The position numbers and the translations under genes were made by a program. The notes beneath the pieces were generated by a model. The model did no database searches, was not told where the DNA came from, and saw only the letters and a program-made list of their open reading frames with translations. From Variovorax sp. PBL-E5 (GTDB taxonomy: Bacteria; Pseudomonadota; Gammaproteobacteria; Burkholderiales; Burkholderiaceae_C): 64,000 nt of DNA. Within the stretch, counting starts at the first letter, position 1, and each line of letters opens with the position of its first letter. The stretch covers positions 4,552,001 through 4,616,000 of the forward strand of contig NZ_LR594671.1 of the NCBI RefSeq assembly GCF_901827185.1, given 5' to 3'. Below are positions 1-9,005 of this stretch, piece by piece.

Positions 1-251
1 TTGCTGGTCAGCTGCTGCAGCTTGACGATCTGGCGATCGAGGGTCTCCAGTTCGGGAAAGATCACGGCCGCTTCCGCCGACGGCTCCAGCCTGCCGCGCA
101 CGCGCCGGTAGAGCTGGTAGCCGAGCTGCTTCTCCGCGCTCTGCAGGATCTGCGTCACCGCCGGCTGGGTCATGTGCAGCAGCCGCGCGGCCCCGCTGAG
201 CGTGCCTGTCACGCGGATCGCGTTGACGACTTCCAGATGACGCAGTCGCAT
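1..251 (-). CDS. LysR-family transcriptional regulator, N-terminal part (cut by window start)
   Basis: The minus-strand frame from ATG at 251 runs off the window edge after 83 codons. It reads as a LysR winged helix-turn-helix: it begins MRLRHLEVVNAIRVTGTLSG and continues with AARLLHMTQPAVTQILQ, the recognition-helix region, then a linker helix. The effector-binding domain lies outside the window, so ligand and target cannot be given. It is separated by about 105 bp from the next minus-strand LysR gene. The family call is firm; the function is unknown. Confidence 0.85.
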   Translation of the reverse strand, partial: MRLRHLEVVNAIRVTGTLSGAARLLHMTQPAVTQILQSAEKQLGYQLYRRVRGRLEPSAEAAVIFPELETLDRQIVKLQQLTS

Positions 252-356
252 GGTGGTTGTTGGGAAGATGCAAGACGGTGCACTACCTGCGCGGGCGTGA
301 TCGGCATCGCGGACTGCAGGGCCTGCCGATCATCGCAGCATCCCACGCTGGGGGGC

Positions 357-1307
357 CTAGGCATCGTGGATCAGCCCGGCGGGCAGCAGCCCGCGGTCGA
401 TCATGGCCGCGTCCCATGGCGGCACTCGCGCGAAGGCGGCCGTGATGTGCTCGATGAAGAGCCTGAGCTTGAACGCATTGCGCGAGGTCCCCGCATAGAC
501 GGCGCTCAGCGAGAAGGACGACAGCACATGCTCGGGCAGCACGACCTGCAGCTCGCCGCGCAGGATCGCGTCGCCCGCCACCAGCGTCGGCAGGCAGACG
601 ATGCCCGCATGCTCCATCGCGTACTCGCGCAGCAGATGGACGCTGTTGGTCAAGAGCGCCGGACTCATGTACATGGTCACCTGCTCGTCGCCGTGGTGGA
701 ATGTCCAGCGGTCGCGCGTCGGGTAGCCCGAATAGAGGCCCAGCGTGTGCTTGTGCAGCTCGCGCGGGCTCGCGGGTGCGCCGTGCGTGCGCAGGTACTC
801 GGGTGTGGCGCAGAACACGCGCCGCACCGGAAAGAGCGGGCGCGAGACCAGCTCGGTGGATGCCGCCGGAAAGATCTGCAGCGCGCAATCCACGCCGGCC
901 TTGACCGGATCGACCACCGCGTCGCTCACGATCAGCTCCAGATGGATGTCGGGATAGCTGGTCTGGAAGGCGCGCAGCAGCGCGGCGAAATGCCCGAGCA
1001 CGAAGCCGGTCAGCGCATGGATGCGCAGCACGCCGGTCGGGCCGGCGCGCGCGTCGCGCATCTGGTCGAGCATGTCGTTGGCCCGGCCGACGAGTTCGGT
1101 GCAATCGCGCAGGAAGGCCTGGCCGACATCGCTGAGCCGCACCACGCGCGTGCTGCGATGGAAGAGCGGCGCGCCGACGTGGTCCTCCAGCTGCTTCACG
1201 CGGCTGGTCACCACCGACTTGGCCACGCGCATCTGCCGCGCGGCCTCGGCGAAGCTCTGGGTCTGCGCGACGCGAACGAAGGTCTCGATGTTTTCCAGGC
1301 GGTCCAT
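357..1307 (-). CDS. LysR-family transcriptional regulator
   Basis: This is a 316-residue protein of normal LysR length. Residues 1-60 form the winged HTH (starts MDRLENIETFVRVAQTQSFA, with AKSVVTSRVKQLE in the recognition region), and residues about 90-290 form the periplasmic-binding-protein-like effector domain. The start at 1307 was chosen because family members begin with this M-D-x-L-x-x-I segment; longer in-frame extensions upstream overlap the divergent gene and do not look like LysR sequence. It is divergent from the DUF1841 gene at 1365, with 57 bp between them, which is a typical place for a LysR operator. No target pathway can be read from the context. Confidence 0.9.
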   Translation of the reverse strand: MDRLENIETFVRVAQTQSFAEAARQMRVAKSVVTSRVKQLEDHVGAPLFHRSTRVVRLSDVGQAFLRDCTELVGRANDMLDQMRDARAGPTGVLRIHALTGFVLGHFAALLRAFQTSYPDIHLELIVSDAVVDPVKAGVDCALQIFPAASTELVSRPLFPVRRVFCATPEYLRTHGAPASPRELHKHTLGLYSGYPTRDRWTFHHGDEQVTMYMSPALLTNSVHLLREYAMEHAGIVCLPTLVAGDAILRGELQVVLPEHVLSSFSLSAVYAGTSRNAFKLRLFIEHITAAFARVPPWDAAMIDRGLLPAGLIHDA

Positions 1308-1364
1308 GGCTTTGCAATGTAGCGGCGGCGGGCCGCGGCGGATGCCCGGTGCTACCCTCGGCGC

Positions 1365-1799
1365 ATGTTCAATCCCTCCCAAGAGGAAGTGCGCCGCTTC
1401 TTCTGCGACGTCTTCGCCAAGAGCCGGCGCGGCGAGCCGATGGAAGCGCTCGAGATCATCGCGAGCCGCTGGATCGACGAGCACCCCGAATACCATGCCG
1501 AGCTCGCCGATGCCGATGCGGCGGTCGCGCGCGTCTACGACGGCGGCGACGGACGCGAGAACCCCTTCCTTCACTTGTCGATGCATCTGTCGATCAGCGA
1601 GCAATGCTCGATCGACCAGCCGCGCGGCATCCGCCAGGCCGTCGAGTTGCTCGCGGCGCGGCGCGATTCGCTGCTCGAGGCGCACCACGAGGCGATGGAG
1701 TGCCTTGGGCAGATGATGTGGGAGAGCCAGCGTGCCGGCCGCCCGCCCGATGGCGATGCCTACGTCGCCTGCGTGCAGCGCCGTGCGACCCGAGGCTAA
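1365..1799 (+). CDS. DUF1841 family protein
   Basis: This 144-residue protein matches the DUF1841 family of beta- and gammaproteobacteria in length and motifs: N-terminal MFNPSQEEVRRFF, central NPFLHLSMHLSISEQ, and a C-terminal region with a conserved E-C-L-G-Q-M-M-W-E-x-Q stretch. No enzymatic motif is evident, and the family has no established function that I can name. Its end overlaps by 4 bp the end of the convergent pcaQ-like gene. The family call is from recognition of these motifs. Confidence 0.85.
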   Translation: MFNPSQEEVRRFFCDVFAKSRRGEPMEALEIIASRWIDEHPEYHAELADADAAVARVYDGGDGRENPFLHLSMHLSISEQCSIDQPRGIRQAVELLAARRDSLLEAHHEAMECLGQMMWESQRAGRPPDGDAYVACVQRRATRG

Positions 1800-2746
1800 C
1801 GCGCCGGTTTCTGCCGCGCCGTCTCGCGCAGCAGCGCGATCAGGGTCTGACGCGACGGCGAGTCTTCAGCATCGGCGCGCGTCAAGAGGCCGACGGGCTC
1901 CTCGGTGCCGGCCATGTCGACGCCCAGGCGCACGAGCTGGCCGCTTGCGAGATCGTCGCGCGCAGCGCCGATGGGGGTGAACCACACCGCGTCCGACCGG
2001 AACAGCAGGCCGCGCGCGACCGAGAGGTCGAGGGTCTGGGTCACATGCGCCGGCAAGCGCAGGCCGAGGCCGGACAGGAAGCTCTCGGTGTGGTGGCGCG
2101 GGATGGTGCCTTCGCCATAGATCACGAGCGGGTGCTGCAGCACGTCCTGCACGGACGGCCTGCCCCTGGCGAGCGGATGGCCGGCCCGCGCGATCAGCGC
2201 CAGCGGCTCGTTGTAGAGGAGTTCGAAAGTCAGCCCAACCATCAATTGCGGATCGCTCATGCGGCCGGCAACGAGGTCGAGCTCGCCGGCACGCAGCGTG
2301 TCCAGCAAGGGGCCATTGGCAGCGGTCTGCACCTGAATGCGCAGCGTGGGCATCCGTTCGCGCAGCGCGGCCAGGGCCGCGGGCAGCAAGGACGGCGCGA
2401 CGCTGGGCAAGGCACCGATGCGCAGGCGCTGCGGCCGCGCGCCGGAGGCCGGCATCACCGCCTGCGCGCTGGCATCCAGCGCTTCCAGCACGCGCAACGC
2501 ATGCGCCAGCAATTGCTCGCCGGCGACGGTCAGGCCCTGGATGCCGCGCCGGCCCGCATGGCCACGCTGCACGAGCCGCGCGCCGGCCAGGGTCTCGAGT
2601 TCGGCCAGGGTCTTCGACACCGCGGGCTGGCTCAATGCGAGCCGCTCGGCGGCACGTGCCAGGTGGCGCTCCTGCGCGACGGCAACGAGGCAGCGCAGAT
2701 GCCGCAACTGGACGCCACGCAGGAAGGCTTCGGAGCCGGAGGTCAT
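1796..2746 (-). CDS. pcaQ: PcaQ-like LysR regulator of protocatechuate catabolism
   Basis: This is a 316-residue LysR-type protein. The HTH is at residues about 12-70 (RGVQLRHLRCLVAVAQERHL, then LALSQPAVSKTLAELE), followed by an effector domain. Sequence character (LALSQPAVSKTLAELETLAG, GxRRGxxGLTVAGEQ) and its position divergent from pcaHG support PcaQ, which in other bacteria activates pca genes with beta-carboxy-cis,cis-muconate or related intermediates. The ATG at 2746 is preferred; an in-frame extension to 2785 would run through the divergent promoter. A near-palindrome of the LysR type lies 4 bp upstream (2750-2764). The pca assignment is from context plus family; the exact inducer is not shown by sequence. 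Confidence 0.8.
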   Translation of the reverse strand: MTSGSEAFLRGVQLRHLRCLVAVAQERHLARAAERLALSQPAVSKTLAELETLAGARLVQRGHAGRRGIQGLTVAGEQLLAHALRVLEALDASAQAVMPASGARPQRLRIGALPSVAPSLLPAALAALRERMPTLRIQVQTAANGPLLDTLRAGELDLVAGRMSDPQLMVGLTFELLYNEPLALIARAGHPLARGRPSVQDVLQHPLVIYGEGTIPRHHTESFLSGLGLRLPAHVTQTLDLSVARGLLFRSDAVWFTPIGAARDDLASGQLVRLGVDMAGTEEPVGLLTRADAEDSPSRQTLIALLRETARQKPAR

Positions 2747-2749
2747 TGA

Positions 2750-2764
2750 ATTACCGATGGTTAT
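2750..2764. promoter_or_regulatory. Candidate PcaQ operator between pcaQ and pcaH
   Basis: The sequence ATTACC-GAT-GGTTAT is an imperfect inverted repeat with one mismatched pair, located in the 104-bp pcaQ-pcaH divergent interval. It resembles the ATAACC-N4-GGTTAA motif described for PcaQ in rhizobia, but with a spacer of 3 rather than 4. It lies directly upstream of the pcaQ start, as expected for an autoregulated LysR gene. Confidence 0.45.
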
Positions 2765-2850
2765 GAAAAATCGCAGATTCCTCAATTTACATCAGCATTG
2801 CGCATGAATAGAGTTGGACATCCTTCCCACGAATCCGGAGATAAGCGCCC

Positions 2851-3582
2851 ATGTCCTCTTCCGACTCCCGCAGCGCCCCGCTGCCCCGGCTCGCGCCGCG
2901 CGATTGGCCCAGCCATCCCTCGTACGTCTATCCGGGTTATCGCTCGACGGTCAAGCGCGGGCCGCAGCAGCCGCTGGTGCCGCTCAAGGCCTCGCTCGGC
3001 GAATTGCGCCAGCCGGTCTACGGCCACAGCAGCATCGGCGAACTGGACCACGACCTCACGCGCAATGCGCGGCGCAACGGCGAACCGCTGGGCGAACGCA
3101 TGATCCTCACCGGCCAGGTGCTCGACGATCTCCGCCGCCCGGTACGCAACACGCTGGTCGAGCTGTGGCAGGCCAACGCCTCCGGCCGCTACGTGCACAA
3201 GGTCGACCAGCACGACGCGCCGCTCGACCCGAACTTCCTCGGCGCGGGCCGCTGCCTGACCGACAGCGAAGGCCGCTATCGCTTTCTCACCATCAAACCC
3301 GGCGCCTATCCGTGGGGCAATCATCCCAACGCATGGCGGCCGCAGCACATCCACCTGTCGCTGTTCGGCGAGCACTTCGGCAGCCGCCTGGTGACGCAGA
3401 TGTATTTCCCCGGCGACCCGTTGCTGCAGTACGACCCGATGATCACCGGCACGCCGGAGAAGGTGCGCAACCGGCTGATCTCCGACTTCAGCCTCGATGT
3501 CACCGAGGAAGGCTACGCGCTGGGCTACGTGTTCGACATCGTCCTGCGCGGCGCCGACGAGACGCCGTTCGAAAACCGCTGA
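2851..3582 (+). CDS. pcaH: Protocatechuate 3,4-dioxygenase, beta subunit
   Basis: This 243-residue intradiol ring-cleavage dioxygenase beta chain oxidises protocatechuate to 3-carboxy-cis,cis-muconate in the beta-ketoadipate pathway. The non-haem Fe(III) ligands are recognisable: a Tyr in the VELWQANASGRYVHK region, a second Tyr in IKPGAYPWGNH and the two His of RPQHIHLSLFG. It starts at ATG 2851 behind a GGAG ribosome-binding site and is followed after 14 bp by pcaG, forming a two-gene operon. The subunits assemble as alpha/beta protomers in the cytoplasm. It is divergent from the PcaQ-like regulator. Length and motifs are normal. Confidence 0.95.
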   Translation: MSSSDSRSAPLPRLAPRDWPSHPSYVYPGYRSTVKRGPQQPLVPLKASLGELRQPVYGHSSIGELDHDLTRNARRNGEPLGERMILTGQVLDDLRRPVRNTLVELWQANASGRYVHKVDQHDAPLDPNFLGAGRCLTDSEGRYRFLTIKPGAYPWGNHPNAWRPQHIHLSLFGEHFGSRLVTQMYFPGDPLLQYDPMITGTPEKVRNRLISDFSLDVTEEGYALGYVFDIVLRGADETPFENR

Positions 3583-3596
3583 GGAGATCCCGCACC

Positions 3597-4202
3597 ATGA
3601 TGAGCGCACTCGAAACCAATTTCGGCCAGACCCCGTCGCAGACCGTCGGCCCCTATTTCGCCTACGGCCTCACCGCCACGCAGTACGGCTACGACTTCGA
3701 CCAGCCCTTCGACGCCGTGGTGGCGCTCGACGGCGCGCGCGGCGAACGCATCCGGCTCGAAGGCCGTGTGATCGACGGCGACGGCAATGCGATCAACGAC
3801 GCGCTGGTCGAGATCAGCCAGCCCGACGGCGCCGGCGAATATCCGCAATCGGTCGACGATGCGCGGGAGATCGGCTTTCGCGCCTTCGGCCGCTGCGGCA
3901 CGGGCACCGATGCACAGAACCGCTTCGTGTTCCACACCGTGAAGCCCGGCGCCGAAAGTGCCGGCGAGGCACCCCACATCAACGTGATCGTGCTGATGCG
4001 CGGCATGCTGCTGCATGCCTTCACGCGCATCTACTTCAGCGACGAAGCGAAGGCCAATGCCAAGGACGCGGTGCTCGGCAGCGTGCCGGCCGCACGCCGC
4101 GAGACGCTGGTCGCACAACGCAGCGAAGCAGGCGGCGCGGTGACCTACCGCTTCGACATCCACATGCAGGGTCCGTCGGAGACCGTGTTCTTCGACATCT
4201 GA
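3597..4202 (+). CDS. pcaG: Protocatechuate 3,4-dioxygenase, alpha subunit
   Basis: This 201-residue alpha chain of the same enzyme contains the intradiol dioxygenase beta-sandwich (TPSQTVGPYFAYGL near the N-terminus, then GNAINDALVEISQPDG and HINVIVLMRGMLLHAFTRIY). As usual for alpha subunits, the catalytic iron ligands of the beta chain are not all conserved. Two adjacent ATG codons (3597 and 3600) could start translation; the first follows a GAGGAG site. An 11-bp perfect hairpin follows the stop codon. Confidence 0.95.
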   Translation: MMSALETNFGQTPSQTVGPYFAYGLTATQYGYDFDQPFDAVVALDGARGERIRLEGRVIDGDGNAINDALVEISQPDGAGEYPQSVDDAREIGFRAFGRCGTGTDAQNRFVFHTVKPGAESAGEAPHINVIVLMRGMLLHAFTRIYFSDEAKANAKDAVLGSVPAARRETLVAQRSEAGGAVTYRFDIHMQGPSETVFFDI

Positions 4203-4220
4203 ATCGACCGTCCGGAAACG

Positions 4221-4247
4221 ACAAAGCCCGCGTTCAGCGGGCTTTGT
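4221..4247. terminator. Bidirectional terminator between pcaG and cytochrome c4
   Basis: A perfect 11-bp stem (ACAAAGCCCGC with its complement) around a 5-nt loop sits between the convergent pcaG and cytochrome genes. The stem ends supply short T-rich tails on both strands, so it can serve either transcript. Confidence 0.75.
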
Positions 4248-4264
4248 TCTGGGCGGCGCGGCGC

Positions 4265-4945
4265 TCAGTCCTTGTCGTGGAAGCGCGACTCGGGCACCGT
4301 CTTCACGTCGCCGGGCAGCGAGCTGACGTAGCTGGCCAGTTCCTTGAGCTCGACGTTGCTGAACTGCTTGGCTTCCTTGCCCATGATGGGGTTGGAGCGG
4401 CCGACGATCGGGTGCGAGAACTTGTACGACTTCAGTGCCACGAACAGGTAGTCGGCGTGCTGTCCCGCGAGCTTGGGCACGGTGCCGTCGTTGGGCGTGT
4501 TGAAGTTCGCGCCGTGGCACTTGGTGCAGTTGTTGTCCTTGTCGCGCGTGATGAGCGCCTGCAGGCTCTCGCTCGGCGTGCCGGCGGCGGCCGGCGGCGG
4601 CGCATCTCCTTCCTTCAGGCCGAGCTGGCTGTAGAAGGCGGCGAGGTCGGCGATGTCCTGCTCGGTGAGCGAGGCCGCGACGGCGCGCATGGTGGGGTGC
4701 TTGCGGTCACCCTGCTGGTAGGCGGTGAGCGCCGACACGATGTAGGTCGCGCTCTGGCCGGCGATCTTGGGGACCTTGTAGACCTCGGGAAAGCTCGACT
4801 GGTAGCCGATGATGCCGTGGCAGCCCATGCACATCGCGGTTTTCTTTTCGCCGTTTGCGGCATTGCCGGTCACTTTCTGGGCTTGGGCCGAGACCGTCAC
4901 GCAAGCGACAGCGAGGGCAAACATCAGGGTCAACAACTTGTTCAT
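4265..4945 (-). CDS. Dihaem cytochrome c4-type protein
   Basis: This 226-residue protein has a cleavable signal peptide (about residues 1-22, ending VSAQAQ) and two CxxCH haem-binding motifs, C39-M-G-C-H43 and C139-T-K-C-H143, in two tandem class-I cytochrome domains. Distal Met ligands are plausible in the HPTMRAVAASL and NPIMGKEAKQ regions. This is the layout of cytochrome c4, a periplasmic dihaem electron carrier that donates to terminal oxidases. It stands alone on the minus strand and is divergent from the MoxR gene. Confidence 0.9.
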   Translation of the reverse strand: MNKLLTLMFALAVACVTVSAQAQKVTGNAANGEKKTAMCMGCHGIIGYQSSFPEVYKVPKIAGQSATYIVSALTAYQQGDRKHPTMRAVAASLTEQDIADLAAFYSQLGLKEGDAPPPAAAGTPSESLQALITRDKDNNCTKCHGANFNTPNDGTVPKLAGQHADYLFVALKSYKFSHPIVGRSNPIMGKEAKQFSNVELKELASYVSSLPGDVKTVPESRFHDKD

Positions 4946-5093
4946 TTTGCGCGCACAATCTCGTGGAGATACAGTTTTCAGATCAACATTTGATTATATG
5001 CGGGGGCTCTTCGCGGTCCCGTGCACGGGGTGTTCGAAGTCCCGCGCAACGCTGATCGATGTGCCTTTCATCCACCCCTGCTCCACCTCTTCC

Positions 5094-5948
5094 ATGAAAT
5101 TCAAGGGTTCAGACAACTACGTCGCCACACAGGATCTGATGCTCGCGGTCAATGCCGCCATCACGCTCAAGCGTCCACTGCTCGTCAAGGGCGAGCCGGG
5201 CACCGGCAAGACGATGCTCGCAGAGGAAGTCGCCGAGGCGCTCGAGCTGCCGCTCCTGCAGTGGCACATCAAGTCGACCACCAAGGCGCAGCAAGGCCTC
5301 TATGAATACGACGCCGTGAGCCGCCTGCGCGATTCGCAGCTCGCGGACGTGGACGGCGGCGAGCGCGTGAAGGACATTCACAACTACATCGTCAAGGGCG
5401 TACTGTGGCAGGCCTTCACATCGGAGCAGCCGGTGGCCCTCCTGATCGACGAGATCGACAAGGCCGACATCGAATTCCCGAACGACCTGCTGCGCGAGAT
5501 CGACCGCATGGAGTTCTATTGCTACGAGACGCGCGAACTGATCCGCGCCAAGCATCGGCCGGTGGTCTTCATCACCTCGAACAACGAGAAGGAACTGCCC
5601 GACGCGTTCCTGCGCCGCTGCTTCTTCCACTACATCAAGTTCCCCGATGCCGAGACGATGAAACGCATCGTGGCGGTGCACTTCCCCGGCCTCAAGCAGG
5701 CGCTTCTGACCGCGGCGATGAAGACCTTCTACGACGTGCGCAACCTGCCCGGCCTGAAGAAGAAGCCGTCCACCTCCGAATTGCTCGACTGGCTCAAGCT
5801 GCTGGTGGCCGAGGACATTCCGCTCGAAGCGCTGCAGAGCAAGGACGACAAGGTTGCAGTGCCGCCGCTGGTGGGTGCGCTGCTCAAGAACGAGCAGGAC
5901 GTGACCCTCTTCGAAAAGTTGGTCTTCATGCAACGGAATAACAGATGA
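5094..5948 (+). CDS. MoxR-family AAA+ ATPase
   Basis: This 284-residue ATPase carries Walker A GEPGTGKT (33-40), Walker B LLIDEID (116-122), a sensor-1 region (VVFITSNNEKELP) and the arginine-finger segment DAFLRRCFFHYI. MoxR ATPases act as chaperones with VWA-domain partners to mature or insert cofactors into protein complexes. A VWA protein lies downstream at 6687, with a GNAT gene in between, which fits that pairing. The start at 5094 (MKFKGSDNYVATQDL) is the usual family start. The client protein is not evident here. Confidence 0.9.
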   Translation: MKFKGSDNYVATQDLMLAVNAAITLKRPLLVKGEPGTGKTMLAEEVAEALELPLLQWHIKSTTKAQQGLYEYDAVSRLRDSQLADVDGGERVKDIHNYIVKGVLWQAFTSEQPVALLIDEIDKADIEFPNDLLREIDRMEFYCYETRELIRAKHRPVVFITSNNEKELPDAFLRRCFFHYIKFPDAETMKRIVAVHFPGLKQALLTAAMKTFYDVRNLPGLKKKPSTSELLDWLKLLVAEDIPLEALQSKDDKVAVPPLVGALLKNEQDVTLFEKLVFMQRNNR

Positions 5949-6074
5949 CCCCCAGGCTGCGCGCACTTCGTGTCGCTTCGCCAACCCCCTTGCAGGGGGC
6001 AACACCAGCAGGCCGGCAAAGCCGGTTCTGCGGTGTTTCTGGAATCAGACCCGCAGCGTCGTAGGAAGACCAGG

Positions 6075-6680
6075 ATGGCTTTCGTCGAACCCGTTACCTT
6101 GAACGCGCGAGGCGTCGCGCTCGTGCCGCTCGCGCTCGAACACGAGGACGGCCTGCGCGCCGCCGCGGCCGACGGCGAGCTCTGGCAATTGCGCGTCACC
6201 TCGGTGCCCGAACCTCAGGAAACGCGCGCCTACATCGAAACCGCGCTGAAGACGCGCGAGGCCGGCCATCGTCTTGCCTTCGCGGTCACCGACGAAGCCA
6301 GCGGCACGGTGCTCGGCTGCACGAGCTACCACGACATCGTGCCGTCGCTCAAGCGCGTCGAGATCGGCTACACGTGGTATGCGAAACGCTGCCAGCGCAC
6401 GCACGTCAACACCACTTGCAAGCTGCTGATGCTCACCCATGCCTTCGACACGCTGGGCTGCCACGTGGTGGGTTGGCGCACCGACAACTTCAACCATGCC
6501 TCGCAACGCGCCATCGAACGGCTCGGTGCGCACAAGGATGGCGTGATCCGCGGCCATGCGCTGCGCCGCGACGGCACGATCCGCGATACGGTGATGTACA
6601 GCCTGCGCTCCGGCGAATGGCCGGAGGTTCGGGCGCAATTGCTCTATCTGCTGGACAAGCCGCGTTCATCCCAGGAGTAG
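6075..6680 (+). CDS. GNAT-family N-acetyltransferase
   Basis: This 201-residue protein resembles the RimJ/RimL-like acetyltransferase group. The segment VLGCTSYHDIVPSLKRVEIGYTWYAKRCQ gives the central beta strands, HVNTTCKLLMLTHAFDTLG the acetyl-CoA-binding helix region, and VVGWRTDNFNHASQRAIERLG the C-terminal part. ATG 6075 lies behind a GAAGACCAGG segment. The substrate is unknown. It sits between the MoxR ATPase and the VWA gene in the same direction, 6 bp before the latter, so co-transcription is likely. Confidence 0.85.
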   Translation: MAFVEPVTLNARGVALVPLALEHEDGLRAAAADGELWQLRVTSVPEPQETRAYIETALKTREAGHRLAFAVTDEASGTVLGCTSYHDIVPSLKRVEIGYTWYAKRCQRTHVNTTCKLLMLTHAFDTLGCHVVGWRTDNFNHASQRAIERLGAHKDGVIRGHALRRDGTIRDTVMYSLRSGEWPEVRAQLLYLLDKPRSSQE

Positions 6681-6686
6681 TTCGCC

Positions 6687-7874
6687 ATGCTGATCGACTT
6701 CTTCTACACCTTGCGCTCGGCCAAGCTGCCGGTCTCGGTCAAGGAATACCTCACGCTGCTGGAAGCGCTGCAGGCCGACGTGGTCGGACCCGACTCCGAC
6801 GGCGCCTACGGTCTCGACGACTTCTACTACCTCTCGCGCACCGCGCTGGTGAAGGACGAGAAGCACTACGACAAGTTCGACCGTGCCTTCGCCGCCTACT
6901 TCAAGGGCATCGAGGCGCTGACCGACTTCACCAAGGAAGTGCCGCTCGACTGGCTGCGCAAGACGCTGGAGCGCGAATTCACGGCCGAGGAGAAGGCCAA
7001 GATCGAGAAGATGGGCTGGGACGAGCTCATGGAAACGCTCAAGAAGCGCTTCGAGGAACAGAAGGAACGCCACGAGGGCGGCAGCAAGTGGATCGGCACC
7101 GGCGGCACCTCGCCCTTCGGGCACGGCGGCTACAACCCGCAGGGCATTCGCATCGGCGGCGCGGGCAAGAACAAGAGCGCGGTCAAGGTGTGGGATCAGC
7201 GCGCCTACAAGGACTACGACGACAACCAGGAACTGGGCACGCGCAACATCAAGATCGCACTGCGGCGACTGCGCAAGTTCGCGCGCGAAGGCCACGAGGA
7301 CGAGCTCGATCTCGACCACACGATCCAGTCGACCGCCGCCAACGCCGGCTACCTCGACATCAAGATGCGGCCGGAGCGCCACAACAACGTGAAGGTGCTG
7401 CTGCTGATGGATGTCGGCGGCACGATGGACGAACACATCCAGCGCGTCGAGGAGCTGTTCTCGGCCGTCAAAACGGAGTTCAAGCACCTGGAGTTCTACT
7501 ACTTCCACAACTGCGTCTACGACTTCATGTGGAAGAACAACCGCCGGCGTTTCTCCGAGAAGTTCGCGACCTGGGACATCCTGCGCAAGTACAACAAGGA
7601 CTACAAGCTGATCTTCGTCGGCGACGCCACGATGAGCCCCTACGAGATCCTGCAGCCGGGCGGCAGCGTCGAATACAACAACGAGGAGGCCGGGGCCGAG
7701 TGGATCCAGCGCCTCACGCATGCGTTCCCCAAGTTCGCGTGGATCAACCCCGAGCCGCAGGGTGTCTGGCAGTACCGCCAGAGCATTGCGGTGATGCAAC
7801 AACTTGTATCGCACCGGATGTACCCGCTCACCCTCAAAGGCCTCGAAGAGGCGATGCGCCTACTCTCGAAATAG
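6687..7874 (+). CDS. VWA domain-containing protein (CoxE-like), MoxR partner
   Basis: This 395-residue protein has an all-alpha N-terminal region (about 1-190) and a C-terminal von Willebrand factor A domain (about 225-395; RPERHNNVKVLLLMDVGGTM and onward). The MIDAS motif is DVGGT instead of the canonical DxSxS. Together with the MoxR ATPase at 5094 it forms the usual MoxR/VWA chaperone pair. It is probably cytoplasmic, since no signal peptide is seen. The protein complex matured by the pair is not visible in the neighbourhood. Confidence 0.85.
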   Translation: MLIDFFYTLRSAKLPVSVKEYLTLLEALQADVVGPDSDGAYGLDDFYYLSRTALVKDEKHYDKFDRAFAAYFKGIEALTDFTKEVPLDWLRKTLEREFTAEEKAKIEKMGWDELMETLKKRFEEQKERHEGGSKWIGTGGTSPFGHGGYNPQGIRIGGAGKNKSAVKVWDQRAYKDYDDNQELGTRNIKIALRRLRKFAREGHEDELDLDHTIQSTAANAGYLDIKMRPERHNNVKVLLLMDVGGTMDEHIQRVEELFSAVKTEFKHLEFYYFHNCVYDFMWKNNRRRFSEKFATWDILRKYNKDYKLIFVGDATMSPYEILQPGGSVEYNNEEAGAEWIQRLTHAFPKFAWINPEPQGVWQYRQSIAVMQQLVSHRMYPLTLKGLEEAMRLLSK

Positions 7875-8035
7875 GCCCCGCGGGCCTGTTGCTTTGAGCC
7901 CTCACTCTGCCGGAGATTCTGATTGCATACCCAAAAAAAGGTATGTATTCGTGAAGACGTTGCGTTACAGTTAACACTTAAGGATTCACATAAATACTCC
8001 CCTTCACACTTGAGTCCTGGAGGAGGCACCCTGCC

Positions 8036-8947
8036 ATGTCCGCGCTGCTCTCGTTTGACGATGCTCCTGCACACGAGCAATCCCTGAGGGACGCGCCTTC
8101 GCTGGCGCTGGTCGAAGCACCCGCCGACTTCGTGAGCATCCGCGGCGTTCGCCTGCCGATGGCCGAACTGGTCAACCACTCGTTCTTCGAAGCCCAGGAA
8201 CGCGAACGCCTTCATCAGCAACTGCTCGCCGGCAAACCCTGTCCGCACCTCGTGATGGACGGCCTGTTTCATCCGGGGTTGCTCGAACTGGTGGCCGAAG
8301 AGTTCGACGACCTTCGAAGCGACGGCTGGGTCGACGTCAAGAGCCGCTACGAAACGCTGCGCCGTTCGGCCCCCGGCGTCACGCTGGGGCCGGCCTCGCA
8401 GCTCTATTTCGACATCCTCAATTCGGGCTGGTTCACGGAGTGGCTGTCTTCCGTGTCGGGCGTTCCCTACCTGCTGCCGGATCCGAAGCTGTGCGGTGGC
8501 GGACTGCACGAAAGCCGCACCGGCGCGACCTTTGCCGTGCACCGCGATTTCAACCGGCACCGTTCGCTCGGGCTGCAGAACGAGATGGTGTTCATCACCT
8601 ACCTCAACAAGGGCTGGGATCCGGAGTGGGGCTCGGCACTCGAACTGTGGGACAAGAAGGCAGGCCGCTGCGTCACCAGCGTGCAACCCGAATTCGGCCG
8701 CACCATCCTGCTGCCGCACGGGCCGGCCAGTTTCCACGGCCACACCAAGCCGCTGAAAGCGCCCGACAACCGACCGCGCCGCTCGGTCGCCGCGTATTTC
8801 TACACCAGCCCGTTCGCCGGCCAGCAGCACAGCGAAGCGCTGACGGTCTTCATGCAGCCGGCCCGGCTCGACAAGATCAAGGCCTTCGCCCGCATGGTGA
8901 CGCCACCGGTGCTGTGGTCGCTGGCGCGGAAGTTCACCCAGCACTGA
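8036..8947 (+). CDS. 2OG-Fe(II) oxygenase (prolyl 4-hydroxylase-like)
   Basis: This 303-residue protein contains the double-stranded beta-helix iron-binding triad of 2-oxoglutarate oxygenases: HRD in FAVHRDFNRH, a distal His in ASFHGHTKPL and the 2OG-binding Arg in PRRSVAAYFY. The N-terminal half (CPHLVMDGLFHPGLL, then EEFDDL) is shared with bacterial prolyl-hydroxylase-like proteins associated with cell-surface or glycan loci. It has its own upstream interval of about 160 bp and a strong GGAGGAGG ribosome-binding site. The substrate is unknown. Confidence 0.85.
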   Translation: MSALLSFDDAPAHEQSLRDAPSLALVEAPADFVSIRGVRLPMAELVNHSFFEAQERERLHQQLLAGKPCPHLVMDGLFHPGLLELVAEEFDDLRSDGWVDVKSRYETLRRSAPGVTLGPASQLYFDILNSGWFTEWLSSVSGVPYLLPDPKLCGGGLHESRTGATFAVHRDFNRHRSLGLQNEMVFITYLNKGWDPEWGSALELWDKKAGRCVTSVQPEFGRTILLPHGPASFHGHTKPLKAPDNRPRRSVAAYFYTSPFAGQQHSEALTVFMQPARLDKIKAFARMVTPPVLWSLARKFTQH

Positions 8948-9005
8948 CGATCGCGCGCACCGCGCGCGGCCCGAACACGGCCGCGCTTGCTGTCAGAATG
9001 GCCGC